Part shown: positions 8,123-16,667 of the stretch, in pieces
Layout: every line of letters begins with the position of its first letter
Numbering within the stretch: position 1 is the stretch's first letter
Assembly (NCBI GenBank): GCA_943912835.1
Contig: CALTVJ010000006.1
Location: 1 to 44,271 of the forward strand
Reading direction: 5' to 3'
From: an uncultured Porphyromonas sp.
GTDB taxonomy: Bacteria; Bacteroidota; Bacteroidia; Bacteroidales; Porphyromonadaceae
DNA length: 44,271 bases
Program-made: the position numbers and the translations under genes
Notes under the pieces: generated by a model
The model's input: the letters and a program-made list of their open reading frames with translations, nothing else
Databases searched by the model: none
Told to the model about the DNA's origin: nothing

Positions 8123-10003
8123 ATGCTTCAGATAGAAGCCTTAAAAAAGAGTTACGGAGATAGAGTACTCTTCGATAATCTCAGTTTTTCCTTAGACCGT
8201 GGAAGTAAAGTCGGTCTTATTGCTCCCAATGGTACGGGTAAAACTACGCTCATGAATATCTTGGTCGGTAAGGAAACAGCCGATAGAGGACAGATAACCC
8301 ACGAAAAAGATCTCCGATGGGCATACCTTGAGCAGCTACCAGCCTTGCCTAGTGAGGGGACGATTTTGGAAGCTTGTTTCAATCCTTACGATCCGACAGC
8401 ACAGCTTGTTTTGCGTTGGCAGGGGGCTGTAGAGCAAGGTGATGATACTTTGATGCAGACTTTGCTCCCCGAGATGGAGGCTGCAGATGCTTGGAGCTAT
8501 GAGCAAAGAGCCAAAGAGATATTAGGAGCTCTCGGTATCGTAGACACAAGTCGCTCTGTAAAGGGATTGTCTGGGGGCGAAGCTAAGCGTATTGCACTTG
8601 CGGCAACACTCATCAGTCAGCCAGACTTACTTTATCTCGATGAGCCTACCAACCACTTAGACCTAAAAAGTATAGAGTGGCTAGAGTCTTATTTGTCTCG
8701 TTCGACGATGAGTCTAATACTCATTACGCACGATCGCTATTTCCTAGATCGTGTGTGTAACCAAATTATAGAGCTAGATGCTGGTCAACTATATCGCTAC
8801 AAAGGAAATTACGACTACTACCTATCTAAGCGACAGGAACGTATAGAGGCAGAGCAAGCAGAGGCGAGTCGTAATAAAAATATCTTCCAGAGGGAGCTAG
8901 AATGGATGCGTAGACAGCCACAAGCACGTGGAGGCAAGGCGCGTTATCGGATTGATGCTTTTCATGATCTAGAGAAGCGTATGCAATCTAAGAGGCGTGA
9001 TGAAAATATAGAATTGGAGCAAGGCAATAAGGTCTATATTGGTAAGAAGATTTTTGAAGCGCACCAAGTATCCAAGAGTTATGGTGACAAGGTCATATTG
9101 TCAAACTTCGATTACATCTTTAGCCGACACGACAAAATTGGTATTGTAGGGACTAATGGTGTAGGTAAAACGACTTTTCTAAAGATGCTATTGGGTGAGG
9201 AGCCTTGCGATAGCGGATACTTTGATATAGGACAGACTGTGCGCTTTGGTTACTATAGTCAGCAAGACCCACTTTTTGATGCAGATAAACGTGTTATTGA
9301 CATCGTAGAGGAGATTGCTGATAGCTTTGAGGATTTGTCGGGTAGTGGTCAAAAGATTTCTGCTACACAATTGCTTAGTCGCTTTTTGTTCCCTCCCGAT
9401 AGACAATACACGAAGGTTGCAAAACTTAGTGGAGGAGAGCGACGTAGACTCTATTTGTGTACTGTACTTGTCGGGCAACCCAACTTCTTGATTTTGGACG
9501 AGCCAACCAATGATCTTGACGTCTTGACACTTAATGTACTGGAGGAGTATTTAGCTTCATTTGGTGGCTGTGTCATCATAGTGAGTCATGATCGGTTCTT
9601 CATGGATAAGGTGGTGGATCACCTCTTGGCGTTTGAGGGGAATGGCGTGGTGAGAGATTTCCCAGGTAACTACAGTTTGTATAGAGCTTGGCAAGATTAT
9701 CAAGAGGAACAGAAGCAAGTAGAGGCTAAGGAGACTACGAAACGTGTTGAAGTCAAGGCAAGCAAGGAGTCACAAACACAGCGAGCTCCACGTCTAAGCT
9801 ATGCAGAGAAACGAGAGCTAGAGCAAATAGAGCAAAGTCTGTCCAATCTTGAGCTAGAGCAAAAGGATTTAGAGAAAGCCTTGAGTGAAGGCTTATTGAT
9901 GGGGGAAGACCTAGTGAAGGCAAGCCAACGTATTGGAGAAATTATGGAAGAGATGGATATGCTGGTATTGCGACAGCTAGAGCTGGAAGAAAAAGTATCG
10001 TAG
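8123..10003 (+). CDS. ABC-F family ATPase, Uup-like
   Basis: A soluble protein with two ABC ATPase domains and no membrane segments. ABC-F proteins act on the ribosome, and the Uup branch has also been linked to DNA structures. First domain: Walker A APNGTGKTT (34-42), signature LSGGE (149-153), Walker B LLYLDEP (169-175). Second domain: Walker A GTNGVGKTT (343-351), signature LSGGE (435-439), Walker B FLILDEP (455-461). An arginine- and glutamate-rich linker spans about 231-300, and a C-terminal coiled coil lies at about 558-624. That coiled coil places it nearer Uup than EttA. It ends 4 bases before tamL. Which ABC-F subfamily applies remains a judgement. Confidence 0.85.
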   Translation: MLQIEALKKSYGDRVLFDNLSFSLDRGSKVGLIAPNGTGKTTLMNILVGKETADRGQITHEKDLRWAYLEQLPALPSEGTILEACFNPYDPTAQLVLRWQGAVEQGDDTLMQTLLPEMEAADAWSYEQRAKEILGALGIVDTSRSVKGLSGGEAKRIALAATLISQPDLLYLDEPTNHLDLKSIEWLESYLSRSTMSLILITHDRYFLDRVCNQIIELDAGQLYRYKGNYDYYLSKRQERIEAEQAEASRNKNIFQRELEWMRRQPQARGGKARYRIDAFHDLEKRMQSKRRDENIELEQGNKVYIGKKIFEAHQVSKSYGDKVILSNFDYIFSRHDKIGIVGTNGVGKTTFLKMLLGEEPCDSGYFDIGQTVRFGYYSQQDPLFDADKRVIDIVEEIADSFEDLSGSGQKISATQLLSRFLFPPDRQYTKVAKLSGGERRRLYLCTVLVGQPNFLILDEPTNDLDVLTLNVLEEYLASFGGCVIIVSHDRFFMDKVVDHLLAFEGNGVVRDFPGNYSLYRAWQDYQEEQKQVEAKETTKRVEVKASKESQTQRAPRLSYAEKRELEQIEQSLSNLELEQKDLEKALSEGLLMGEDLVKASQRIGEIMEEMDMLVLRQLELEEKVS

Positions 10004-10007
10004 GACT

Positions 10008-12329
10008 ATGTGCAAACACTCTCAAACGTTTGGGCGAAGAGGTCAATCAAAAGTGCTAATTGCTTTCTGCTTTTTTGCTCTCATTCTTTTTACTGCTTGC
10101 CGAACGACGAAATACGTTCCAGAGGGGAAGATGCTTCTCAAAACTGTGTCTATACAATTAGATAGTACGGCTCGTCGTGATGGAATCAGGGAGATAGACC
10201 TATTGCCCTATATAACGCAGAAGCCTAATAGTAAGCTCTTTGGTAAGTTTAATTGGAGGCTAGGGATATACAATTTAAGTAAAAGAAATAGTACCTCTTG
10301 GCTTAATCGTAGACTTAGGGCTTGGGGGGAAGCTCCTGTGATATATGAGGATGCTGAGGGGGAAGCTGAACGTAATAATCTGACCACTGCTCTGTATAAT
10401 ATGGGGTATCTTGATGCTCAGGTGCAGTTACACCTTGATACGCTAAGCGAGAAAAAGCTTCGTACAAGATATGAATTGTCACTTGGTCGTCCTTATCCTA
10501 TTGCTCATCACGAACAGCTTATCAAAGATGAGCAAATACAAGCTTTGCTTGCTCCCAGGGATACTCTTAGAGAGAAAAAAGATTTCTCGACTGAGCGTTA
10601 TAGTACACATATGACTTTGGGCTCTTATCTCTCTCCCAATGCTATGCAAGCAGAGCGCAAGCGTATAGCTCAGATATTACGCAATAGAGGTCATTGGGGC
10701 TTCAGAGAGGAGCATATCCATTTTGATGTAGATACCACTGGGGGGCAGCATAATGCTTGGGTTCGGACGGTTATTGATACGATTAGTCGCACTTATCGCA
10801 TTGGTCAAGTGCGCGTCTTCCATAATGTAGAGCCTAAACATCTCCACTCAGCCTCTGAGCAAAGTATTGAGGGAGTGACTTACTACAACAAAGGTTACCA
10901 TTACTTGCGACCCAAGTTTTTGGATAGGCGTATTTGGGTTAGACCTGGAGATTTGTATCGGCAAGACTTGATTAGCCGTACCTATTCAGCCCTTACGGAC
11001 CTCTCTGCTATAAGGTCAGCGAATATTCGTTATAGCCTAGATAGCAGCAATAGGGAGCCCAGCATCAATGTAGATATCATTACAGAAGCAGAAAAAAGTA
11101 AAGAGCTTACCGCTGATGTTGTTGGAACGCATTCTGGGGGCAATTTGGGAGCGATGGCTTCTCTCACTTTCCAACATAACAATATATTTCGAGGTGCAGA
11201 GACATTGAGGTTGTCTGGACATATAGGCTACGAAGATTTGAGCGCACGAAGAGACCATTTGAGCTATGGGATAGATGCATCTTTAAGTTTTCCGAAGCTC
11301 ATTATCCCTACTTGGCGTGGTGGTTTGCGTCAGCGTCCCCTCAAAGGGTCTACTGATATTAGTTTAAGTTACAGCTATTTGACACGCCCTGAGTTTAGTC
11401 GTAATCTCTTCTCAACCTCGTGGGCGTATCATTGGACACTGTATCGGCAGAAAGCTCTGCGTTATGTCTTGAAATTGTTGGAGATTGACTATATGCACTT
11501 TGGCTATATGGATGAGAGATTTATCTCAACAGTTCCTGACTATGACCGTCTCTTGAACTATCGCAATCAACTAGTTCTCGGAGCATCCTTCATGATGAGT
11601 TATAACTCTCGTAAGGATTATCGCTATCTAGGGTATAAGTCGCAACATAATATTCGTCTTTACTTGCAAACCGCAGGTAATCTCTTGACCTCTTATACGA
11701 AGTTGCTTGGGAAAGGTCAAGATGCTCAAGGTACTTACACTTTCTTGGGAGCTAATATCCTTCAGTTTTTCAAAGGAGAACTAGACTATAGTGGATTGTA
11801 TAGTTTGGGAGGTAAAAATAGGTTGGCTTATCATGCTGCTGTGTCGGCTGTAGTCCCTTATGGCAATAGCAGTCTGTTGCCTATTGATTTCCGCTATTTC
11901 GCTGGTGGATCTTCAAGTCAAAGAGGCTGGGGGGCAAGAACCTTAGGCCCAGGGTCAATGCCTAAGGCTTTGGGCTCCTCTATATTCCATCAAGTAGGAG
12001 ATATCAAAATAGACTTATCTACAGAGTTGCGCCTGCGTGTAGCTCCTAGCTGGGAGCTAGCTCTATTTGCAGATGCTGGCAATATATGGACAATAAGACG
12101 ATACGCAGAGCAACCTGGTGGGGAGTTTAATTTTGGTAGATTTTATAAAGAGTTGGCTCTTTCTACAGGTATGGGTTTACGTTGGGATCTTAATTACTTT
12201 TTGCTTCGTTTGGATGCAGGTCTCAAGGTACACGATCCCCAACAAGCCAAAGGCAGTCGTTGGGTGCTTGGGAAGGAGAAACTTAAAGACCTTGTAGGAC
12301 TACATATTGCTCTTGGTTATCCCTTCTGA
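10008..12329 (+). CDS. tamL: BamA/TamA-superfamily outer-membrane lipoprotein (TamL type)
   Basis: An outer-membrane protein of the BamA superfamily thought to help assemble other outer-membrane proteins. The 773-residue product has a lipoprotein-type signal ending in LFTAC with Cys31 as the likely lipidated residue. It is followed by TTKYVPEGKMLL, which resembles the conserved start of Bacteroidota TamL. POTRA-like domains occupy roughly 40-370. The C-terminal half is a 16-strand-like barrel ending in ALGYPF, with the terminal phenylalanine usual for barrels. GSSSQRGWGARTLGPG near 625-640 corresponds to the surface-antigen motif region. It lies 4 bases after the ABC-F gene. A tamB gene, often found beside it, is not in the window. 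Confidence 0.8.
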   Translation: MCKHSQTFGRRGQSKVLIAFCFFALILFTACRTTKYVPEGKMLLKTVSIQLDSTARRDGIREIDLLPYITQKPNSKLFGKFNWRLGIYNLSKRNSTSWLNRRLRAWGEAPVIYEDAEGEAERNNLTTALYNMGYLDAQVQLHLDTLSEKKLRTRYELSLGRPYPIAHHEQLIKDEQIQALLAPRDTLREKKDFSTERYSTHMTLGSYLSPNAMQAERKRIAQILRNRGHWGFREEHIHFDVDTTGGQHNAWVRTVIDTISRTYRIGQVRVFHNVEPKHLHSASEQSIEGVTYYNKGYHYLRPKFLDRRIWVRPGDLYRQDLISRTYSALTDLSAIRSANIRYSLDSSNREPSINVDIITEAEKSKELTADVVGTHSGGNLGAMASLTFQHNNIFRGAETLRLSGHIGYEDLSARRDHLSYGIDASLSFPKLIIPTWRGGLRQRPLKGSTDISLSYSYLTRPEFSRNLFSTSWAYHWTLYRQKALRYVLKLLEIDYMHFGYMDERFISTVPDYDRLLNYRNQLVLGASFMMSYNSRKDYRYLGYKSQHNIRLYLQTAGNLLTSYTKLLGKGQDAQGTYTFLGANILQFFKGELDYSGLYSLGGKNRLAYHAAVSAVVPYGNSSLLPIDFRYFAGGSSSQRGWGARTLGPGSMPKALGSSIFHQVGDIKIDLSTELRLRVAPSWELALFADAGNIWTIRRYAEQPGGEFNFGRFYKELALSTGMGLRWDLNYFLLRLDAGLKVHDPQQAKGSRWVLGKEKLKDLVGLHIALGYPF

Positions 12330-12356
12330 TAATCAGAGGCTAAGAATGAAAATGCG

Positions 12357-12364
12357 TATCTTTG
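12357..12364 (+). promoter_or_regulatory. Candidate -7 promoter element for alaS
   Basis: tatctttg matches TAnnTTTG and lies 40 bases before the alaS start. A convincing -33 element is not seen at the expected spacing. Confidence 0.45.
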
Positions 12365-12404
12365 CAAAAATAAATACAATACAGAATAGATTTAGGATAG
12401 ACAG

Positions 12405-15020
12405 ATGATGACATCTATAGAAATTAGAGAAGCTTATAAGTCCTTTTTCGCAAATAAAGGACATCAAATAGTCCCTTCTGCTCCGATGGTTATCAAGGGA
12501 GACCCAACCCTAATGTTTACCAATGCAGGAATGAACCAATTTAAGGATATTATCTTAGGTCATGCCGAGATTAAATATCCTCGTGTAGCTGATGCACAAA
12601 AGTGTCTACGTGTAAGTGGTAAGCATAACGACCTTGAGGAGGTTGGACACGATACTTATCATCACACGATGTTCGAAATGTTGGGTAACTGGTCTTTTGG
12701 AGATTACTTTAAAAAAGAAGCTATTTCTTGGGCTTGGGAATTTCTAACAGAAGTTCTCAAAATAGAGAAGGATCGACTATATGTTACGGTTTTTGAAGGA
12801 TCTCCTAGCGAAGGTCTAGAACGTGATAATGAGGCTGCACAGTATTGGGAGCAATACCTCCCCCAAAGCCGTATTATCAATGGTAATAAGAAAGATAACT
12901 TCTGGGAAATGGGTGATCAAGGTCCATGTGGTCCTTGCTCGGAGATACATATAGATATTCGTTCCGAGGAAGAACGTACCGCTGTAGATGGTCTGACGCT
13001 CGTTAATCAAAGCCACCCTCAGGTGATTGAGATTTGGAATCTTGTGTTCATGCAGTACAATCGCCGTGCTGATGGGTCATTAGATAAACTTCCCAAGCAC
13101 GTTATTGATACGGGTATGGGCTTTGAGCGTCTCTGTATGGCGATACAAGGCAAGACATCAAACTACGATACCGATATCTTCATGCCTATCATTCAGAGTA
13201 TATCAACGCTTACGGGGATAAACTATGGTGCAGAGGAGAAGAGCGATGTGGCAATGCGCGTTATTGCAGACCATATTCGTACGATAGCTTTTGCTATAAC
13301 CGATGGTCAACTTCCATCGAATGCCAAAGCGGGCTATGTTATACGTCGTATTTTGCGTCGTGCTGTCCGTTATGGCTATACTTTCTTGGGACTACGTTCG
13401 GCATTCATGCATAGCCTTATCCCAGCTCTGATCGCTTCGATGGGTAGTGCCTATCCAGAGCTAGAGCGTGGTAAAGACTTAATACAACGTGTTATCAAAG
13501 AGGAAGAAGAGAGTTTCCTCCGTACGTTGGAGACCGGGATAAAACTGCTAGAGAGTAAGGTGTCTACACTGGGAGCTAGCAAAATTCTTAGTGGTGAAGA
13601 TGCTTTCGTCTTGTACGATACTTACGGATTCCCGCTTGACCTTACGGCACTTATCCTTGCAGAGCAGGGGCTTAGCCTAGATGAAGCAGGCTTTAATAAG
13701 GCTATGGAGGCTCAACGTGAACGTGCTCGCAATGCAGCCAGCCTAGATACAGAAGATTGGCAGATTGTAAGGGAGGGTGAAACAAGCTTTGTCGGCTACG
13801 ACAACACCGAGTGTGATACACAAATCTTGCGCTACCGTAAGGTGAAGCAAAAAAACAAGGAGTACTATCAAGTCGTCTTGACGACAAGCCCTCTCTATGC
13901 AGAGATGGGTGGACAAGTAGGTGACAGTGGGTACCTCTCAAATGGAGAAGAGCGTTACGAAATCTTTGATACCAAGAGAGAGAATAATTTGGCTGTGCAT
14001 CTGATGACCAAACTGCCTCAAGACCCTAGTGCAGATTTTGTCGCTCATGTGGACCTTGAGCGTAGACATGCTGCGGAGGCCAATCATACTGCGACTCACC
14101 TCTTGCACGAAGTGCTCCGTGAAGTGCTTGGTACGCATGTAGAACAAAAGGGATCGTTTGTTTCGCCTGAGGTTTTGCGTTTTGATTTCTCTCATTTTGT
14201 GAAGGTAGAGAATGATGACTTACGTAAGATCGAGAGTCTTGTTAATCAGCGTATTCGTGAGAATTACCCCAAAGAAGAGTTTCGTAATGTGCCAATTGCA
14301 GAAGCGCAAGCTATGGGAGCGATGGCACTATTTGGGGAAAAGTACGGAGACGAAGTGCGTGTGATGAAGTATGGTAGCTCCATCGAGCTTTGTGGAGGAA
14401 CGCATGTCCCAGCGACGGGTCATATTGGTTACTTCCGTATTTTGAGTGAGAGTTCGGTCGCTGCAGGAGTACGTCGTATTGAGGCAGCTACTGGAGCAAA
14501 AGCCGAAGAAGTCCTACATCATGTAGAAGATCTTCTTCGTGAGGTGAAGGAGCTATTCAACAATAATCCTCAAATCTTGACGGCTATCAAAAAGACAATA
14601 GAAGATAATGCTGAGCTTAGCCGACAAGTTGAGGAAGCTATGAAAGAAAAAGCTCAGAGCATCAAACAGAGTCTTTTGTCTAAACGTGAAGAGCTGAACG
14701 GCGTGCGTCTATTCGTTCTAAAGCATGGGACTGCAGCTCTAGCCAAAGATATAGCCTTCCAACTTGCGGGAGAGCTTAAAGAAAGTTTCCTTTTCATTGC
14801 AGCCTTAGAAGATACGGGCAAACCTAGCTTAACCCTTATGCTCAGTAAAGATCTTGTAGAGAGTCGTGCGTGGAATGCATCTACATTGATACGATCGGCT
14901 GCTAAGCATATACAAGGTGGTGGCGGTGGTCAAGCTCATTTTGCGACCGCTGGTGGTAAACTCGCAGATGGGCTTGGACAGGCTGTGGAACAAATCCTCA
15001 CCGAGACAGTCAAAAGCTAA
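12405..15020 (+). CDS. alaS: Alanine--tRNA ligase
   Basis: Charges tRNA-Ala and clears mischarged Ser/Gly. The 871-residue protein starts IEIREAYKSFFANKGH, as expected for the class II catalytic domain. It contains the motif GDPTLMFTNAGMNQFKD, and ANHTATHLLHEVL supplies the zinc-binding editing-domain histidines 561 and 565. CGGTH (663-667) supplies the other metal ligands. The C-terminal C-Ala domain carries the glycine-rich GGGGGQAHFATAGGK. Length matches the family. ATG at 12405 is used, though ATG at 12408 is equally possible. aroB follows 7 bases after the stop. Confidence 0.96.
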   Translation: MMTSIEIREAYKSFFANKGHQIVPSAPMVIKGDPTLMFTNAGMNQFKDIILGHAEIKYPRVADAQKCLRVSGKHNDLEEVGHDTYHHTMFEMLGNWSFGDYFKKEAISWAWEFLTEVLKIEKDRLYVTVFEGSPSEGLERDNEAAQYWEQYLPQSRIINGNKKDNFWEMGDQGPCGPCSEIHIDIRSEEERTAVDGLTLVNQSHPQVIEIWNLVFMQYNRRADGSLDKLPKHVIDTGMGFERLCMAIQGKTSNYDTDIFMPIIQSISTLTGINYGAEEKSDVAMRVIADHIRTIAFAITDGQLPSNAKAGYVIRRILRRAVRYGYTFLGLRSAFMHSLIPALIASMGSAYPELERGKDLIQRVIKEEEESFLRTLETGIKLLESKVSTLGASKILSGEDAFVLYDTYGFPLDLTALILAEQGLSLDEAGFNKAMEAQRERARNAASLDTEDWQIVREGETSFVGYDNTECDTQILRYRKVKQKNKEYYQVVLTTSPLYAEMGGQVGDSGYLSNGEERYEIFDTKRENNLAVHLMTKLPQDPSADFVAHVDLERRHAAEANHTATHLLHEVLREVLGTHVEQKGSFVSPEVLRFDFSHFVKVENDDLRKIESLVNQRIRENYPKEEFRNVPIAEAQAMGAMALFGEKYGDEVRVMKYGSSIELCGGTHVPATGHIGYFRILSESSVAAGVRRIEAATGAKAEEVLHHVEDLLREVKELFNNNPQILTAIKKTIEDNAELSRQVEEAMKEKAQSIKQSLLSKREELNGVRLFVLKHGTAALAKDIAFQLAGELKESFLFIAALEDTGKPSLTLMLSKDLVESRAWNASTLIRSAAKHIQGGGGGQAHFATAGGKLADGLGQAVEQILTETVKS

Positions 15021-15027
15021 TCTGTAC

Positions 15028-16074
15028 ATGATTATAGGACACAATATCCTAGAGAGCAAGGCAATTCCTCTGATTGAGGGATTGCCTTGCGATGCTTTAT
15101 ACTTTGTGCTCGATAAGGCTGTTGTCGATACTTTGCCTTCTGTATTCGGGACTTATATTACCAAACATAAGAGCAAAATAGTCGCTATACAGAGTGATGA
15201 GAAGAGTCTCTCACTTGTTACGGAGCTTTGGGATTGGCTTATGGCGGAGGGAGCTAGTCGACGGAGCATTATTGTTGCCATTGGTGGTGGTACGCTAACA
15301 GATGTGGTAGGCTTCGTTGCTGCAACCTATATGAGAGGCTTACGTACCCTTAATATCCCTACGACTCTGCTTGCTATGGTAGATGCCTCAGTCGGAGGCA
15401 AAACAGGGATTGACTACGGTGGGCGTAAGAATTTTATTGGAGCTTTTCATGAGCCTATTGAGTGTATTATAGATACGGACTTTTTGCGTACTCTGCCCAT
15501 TGATGAACTATTCTCGGGATATGCTGAGGTGATCAAAACGGCACTGCTTAGCGGAGAAAGCTTTTGGCAACGTTTGCTCTCACTCAATGATCCTCAGCAG
15601 TTTTCCGACTCCGAATGGCTCGAACTCGTAGAAGCTTGCGTAGACTATAAGACACATATTGTCTCGCAAGACCCCAAAGAGACAAGTGGTCTGCGTGCTG
15701 TCCTGAATCTAGGGCATACAGTGGCTCATGCTTTAGAAATATATAGTCGAGAACAAGGCAAAAGTTTAAGGCATGGAGAAGCTGTCGTGATTGGGCTCAT
15801 TGTTGAGAGTTATATGGCATATCAACACTTCGGTTTAGAACGGCAAGTTCTCAAACAGATGATGGCGTATCTCCGAGAGCTTTATCCGAAGTATCATTAC
15901 ACATGCCAAGCTTATCCTCGCTTGATTGAGTTGATGCGTTCGGATAAAAAGAATAGCCAAGGGGAGATCACTTTCGTATTACTACGTTCACTTGGGCAAG
16001 CAGAGCTATGGCGTTCAAATACCCCACAAATGATTGAGGACGCACTTGATTTTTACAGAGAAGCTTTTGGCTGA
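15028..16074 (+). CDS. aroB: 3-dehydroquinate synthase
   Basis: Converts DAHP to 3-dehydroquinate in the shikimate pathway, using NAD and a divalent metal. In the 348-residue protein, NAD-binding GGGTLTDVVGF starts at residue 86 and PTTLLAMVDASVGGKTGID follows. The metal ligands are Glu167 (GYAEVIK), His230 (LNLGHT) and His249 (LRHGEAV). The frame is open back to 14917 inside alaS, but ATG at 15028 (MIIGHNILES) gives the normal N-terminus and avoids a 104-base overlap. It is co-transcribed with alaS. The -33 element of the downstream tRNA-Pro lies inside its last codons. Confidence 0.94.
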   Translation: MIIGHNILESKAIPLIEGLPCDALYFVLDKAVVDTLPSVFGTYITKHKSKIVAIQSDEKSLSLVTELWDWLMAEGASRRSIIVAIGGGTLTDVVGFVAATYMRGLRTLNIPTTLLAMVDASVGGKTGIDYGGRKNFIGAFHEPIECIIDTDFLRTLPIDELFSGYAEVIKTALLSGESFWQRLLSLNDPQQFSDSEWLELVEACVDYKTHIVSQDPKETSGLRAVLNLGHTVAHALEIYSREQGKSLRHGEAVVIGLIVESYMAYQHFGLERQVLKQMMAYLRELYPKYHYTCQAYPRLIELMRSDKKNSQGEITFVLLRSLGQAELWRSNTPQMIEDALDFYREAFG

Positions 16075-16097
16075 TAAACTATAATGTATTATCTTTG
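16065..16097 (+). promoter_or_regulatory. Promoter of tRNA-Pro
   Basis: ttttg at 16065-16069 and tatctttg at 16090-16097 are spaced by 20 bases, close to the full Bacteroidota consensus. The -33 element overlaps the last codons of aroB, so the tRNA is transcribed independently. Confidence 0.7.
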
Positions 16098-16126
16098 CAA
16101 TGCAATAGCCCAGAGCTATTGTACCG

Positions 16127-16201
16127 CGGGATGTAGCTCAGCCCGGTTAGAGTACACGTCTGGGGGGCGTGTGGTCGCTGGTTCGAATCCAGTCATCCCG
16201 A
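16127..16201 (+). tRNA. tRNA-Pro (anticodon GGG)
   Basis: A 75-base cloverleaf. The acceptor stem cgggatg pairs with catcccg, the anticodon stem cacgt/gcgtg encloses loop ctggggg giving anticodon GGG, the T-arm contains ggttcgaatcc, and the discriminator is A. CCA is not encoded. A strong terminator follows immediately. Confidence 0.94.
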
Positions 16202-16202
16202 C

Positions 16203-16243
16203 AAAGGAGGTACTAAGATTTAATCTTAGTACCTCCTTTTTTT
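16203..16243 (+). terminator. Rho-independent terminator of tRNA-Pro
   Basis: A perfect 18-bp inverted repeat (16203-16220 with 16222-16239, one base between arms) ends in seven T (16237-16243). It is among the strongest terminators in the window and starts two bases after the tRNA. Confidence 0.9.
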
Positions 16244-16270
16244 ATGTTGGGTTATACTTGCTGAGCATGT

Positions 16271-16476
16271 TGAGGTCCTTGCAGGGTATTCAAAATGACA
16301 CATTTTGCTTGTTATTTTGTTTGATTTTGCGGAATGCTTTTATCTCAAGGTATTGAGAGAAAGGGCAAAGGCTGAGATCGAAGCTCCTCATTATCTTCGG
16401 TATCCTTCACCAGCTTAGCACGACTCGTAGCACGAAAATGGCTCACAATGAATGCTGTATTATGTAACAGCTCCAT
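16271..16476 (+). repeat. Degenerate dispersed repeat, copy 2
   Basis: This is the plus-strand counterpart of 168-408 (-). It shares collinear blocks, including caaaatgaca, gcttgtt, gattttgcggaatgc, caaggta and gtattatgtaaca. It is about 35 bases shorter than copy 1 between the last two blocks. Neither copy keeps a long intact frame through the aligned part, so these look like relics. Confidence 0.5.
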
Positions 16477-16556
16477 ATTGAGGAGCTCTACCAAGTAGAA
16501 GTCGTGTACCCATATTGGGGCTAAAAAATCGTTTAGGTTACTTGATGTGCGTCATC

Positions 16557-16586
16557 TAAGTTAAACGATGAAGATCATTTAACTTA
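16557..16586. repeat. AT-rich hairpin downstream of thiN
   Basis: taagttaaacgat (16557-16569) and atcatttaactta (16574-16586) pair over 13 positions with one C/A mismatch on the plus strand, which becomes a G-T pair on the minus strand. The loop is gaag. Full pairing on the minus strand suggests it acts in the thiN-side transcript, but there is no T-tract. Confidence 0.5.
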
Positions 16587-16587
16587 A

Positions 16588-16624
16588 ATGGCTTATGGAC
16601 TCTAATTTAGAGTCCATAAGCCAT
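16588..16624. terminator. Perfect palindrome, probable terminator of the uvrA-thiN operon
   Basis: An 18-bp perfect inverted repeat (atggcttatggactctaa at 16588-16605, its complement at 16607-16624) around one base. It lies 43 bases past the thiN stop. No T-tract follows on either strand, so it may act with the neighbouring hairpin at 16557-16586 or stabilise the mRNA end. Confidence 0.5.
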
Positions 16625-16667
16625 GATTCAAGAGGTTATTGGATTATTTTGAGTTAGGAAGCTGCCC

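Larger units (their letters stand above)
16244..16667. other. 424-bp non-coding region between tRNA-Pro and thiN
   Basis: No gene is evident. It holds copy 2 of the degenerate repeat (16271-16476), an imperfect tcgttta/taaacga pair at 16529-16569, an AT-rich hairpin (16557-16586) and a perfect 18-bp-arm palindrome (16588-16624). thiN ends convergently at 16668. Confidence 0.6.

Noticed and set aside
14917..15027. Longer aroB starting inside alaS
   Set aside because: It would overlap alaS by 104 bases with a non-homologous N-terminus. ATG at 15028 gives the normal start of the family.
16203..16211. aaaggaggt as a Shine-Dalgarno sequence
   Set aside because: It is one arm of the perfect tRNA-Pro terminator stem and has no start codon at a suitable distance.
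16084..16356. 90-aa open frame across tRNA-Pro
   Set aside because: It spans the tRNA and its terminator and enters a decayed repeat, so it is not a gene.
16360..16385. ctgaga motif as part of a TPP riboswitch
   Set aside because: It is on the plus strand past the end of thiN, and the partner helix with gaacctgat is absent.
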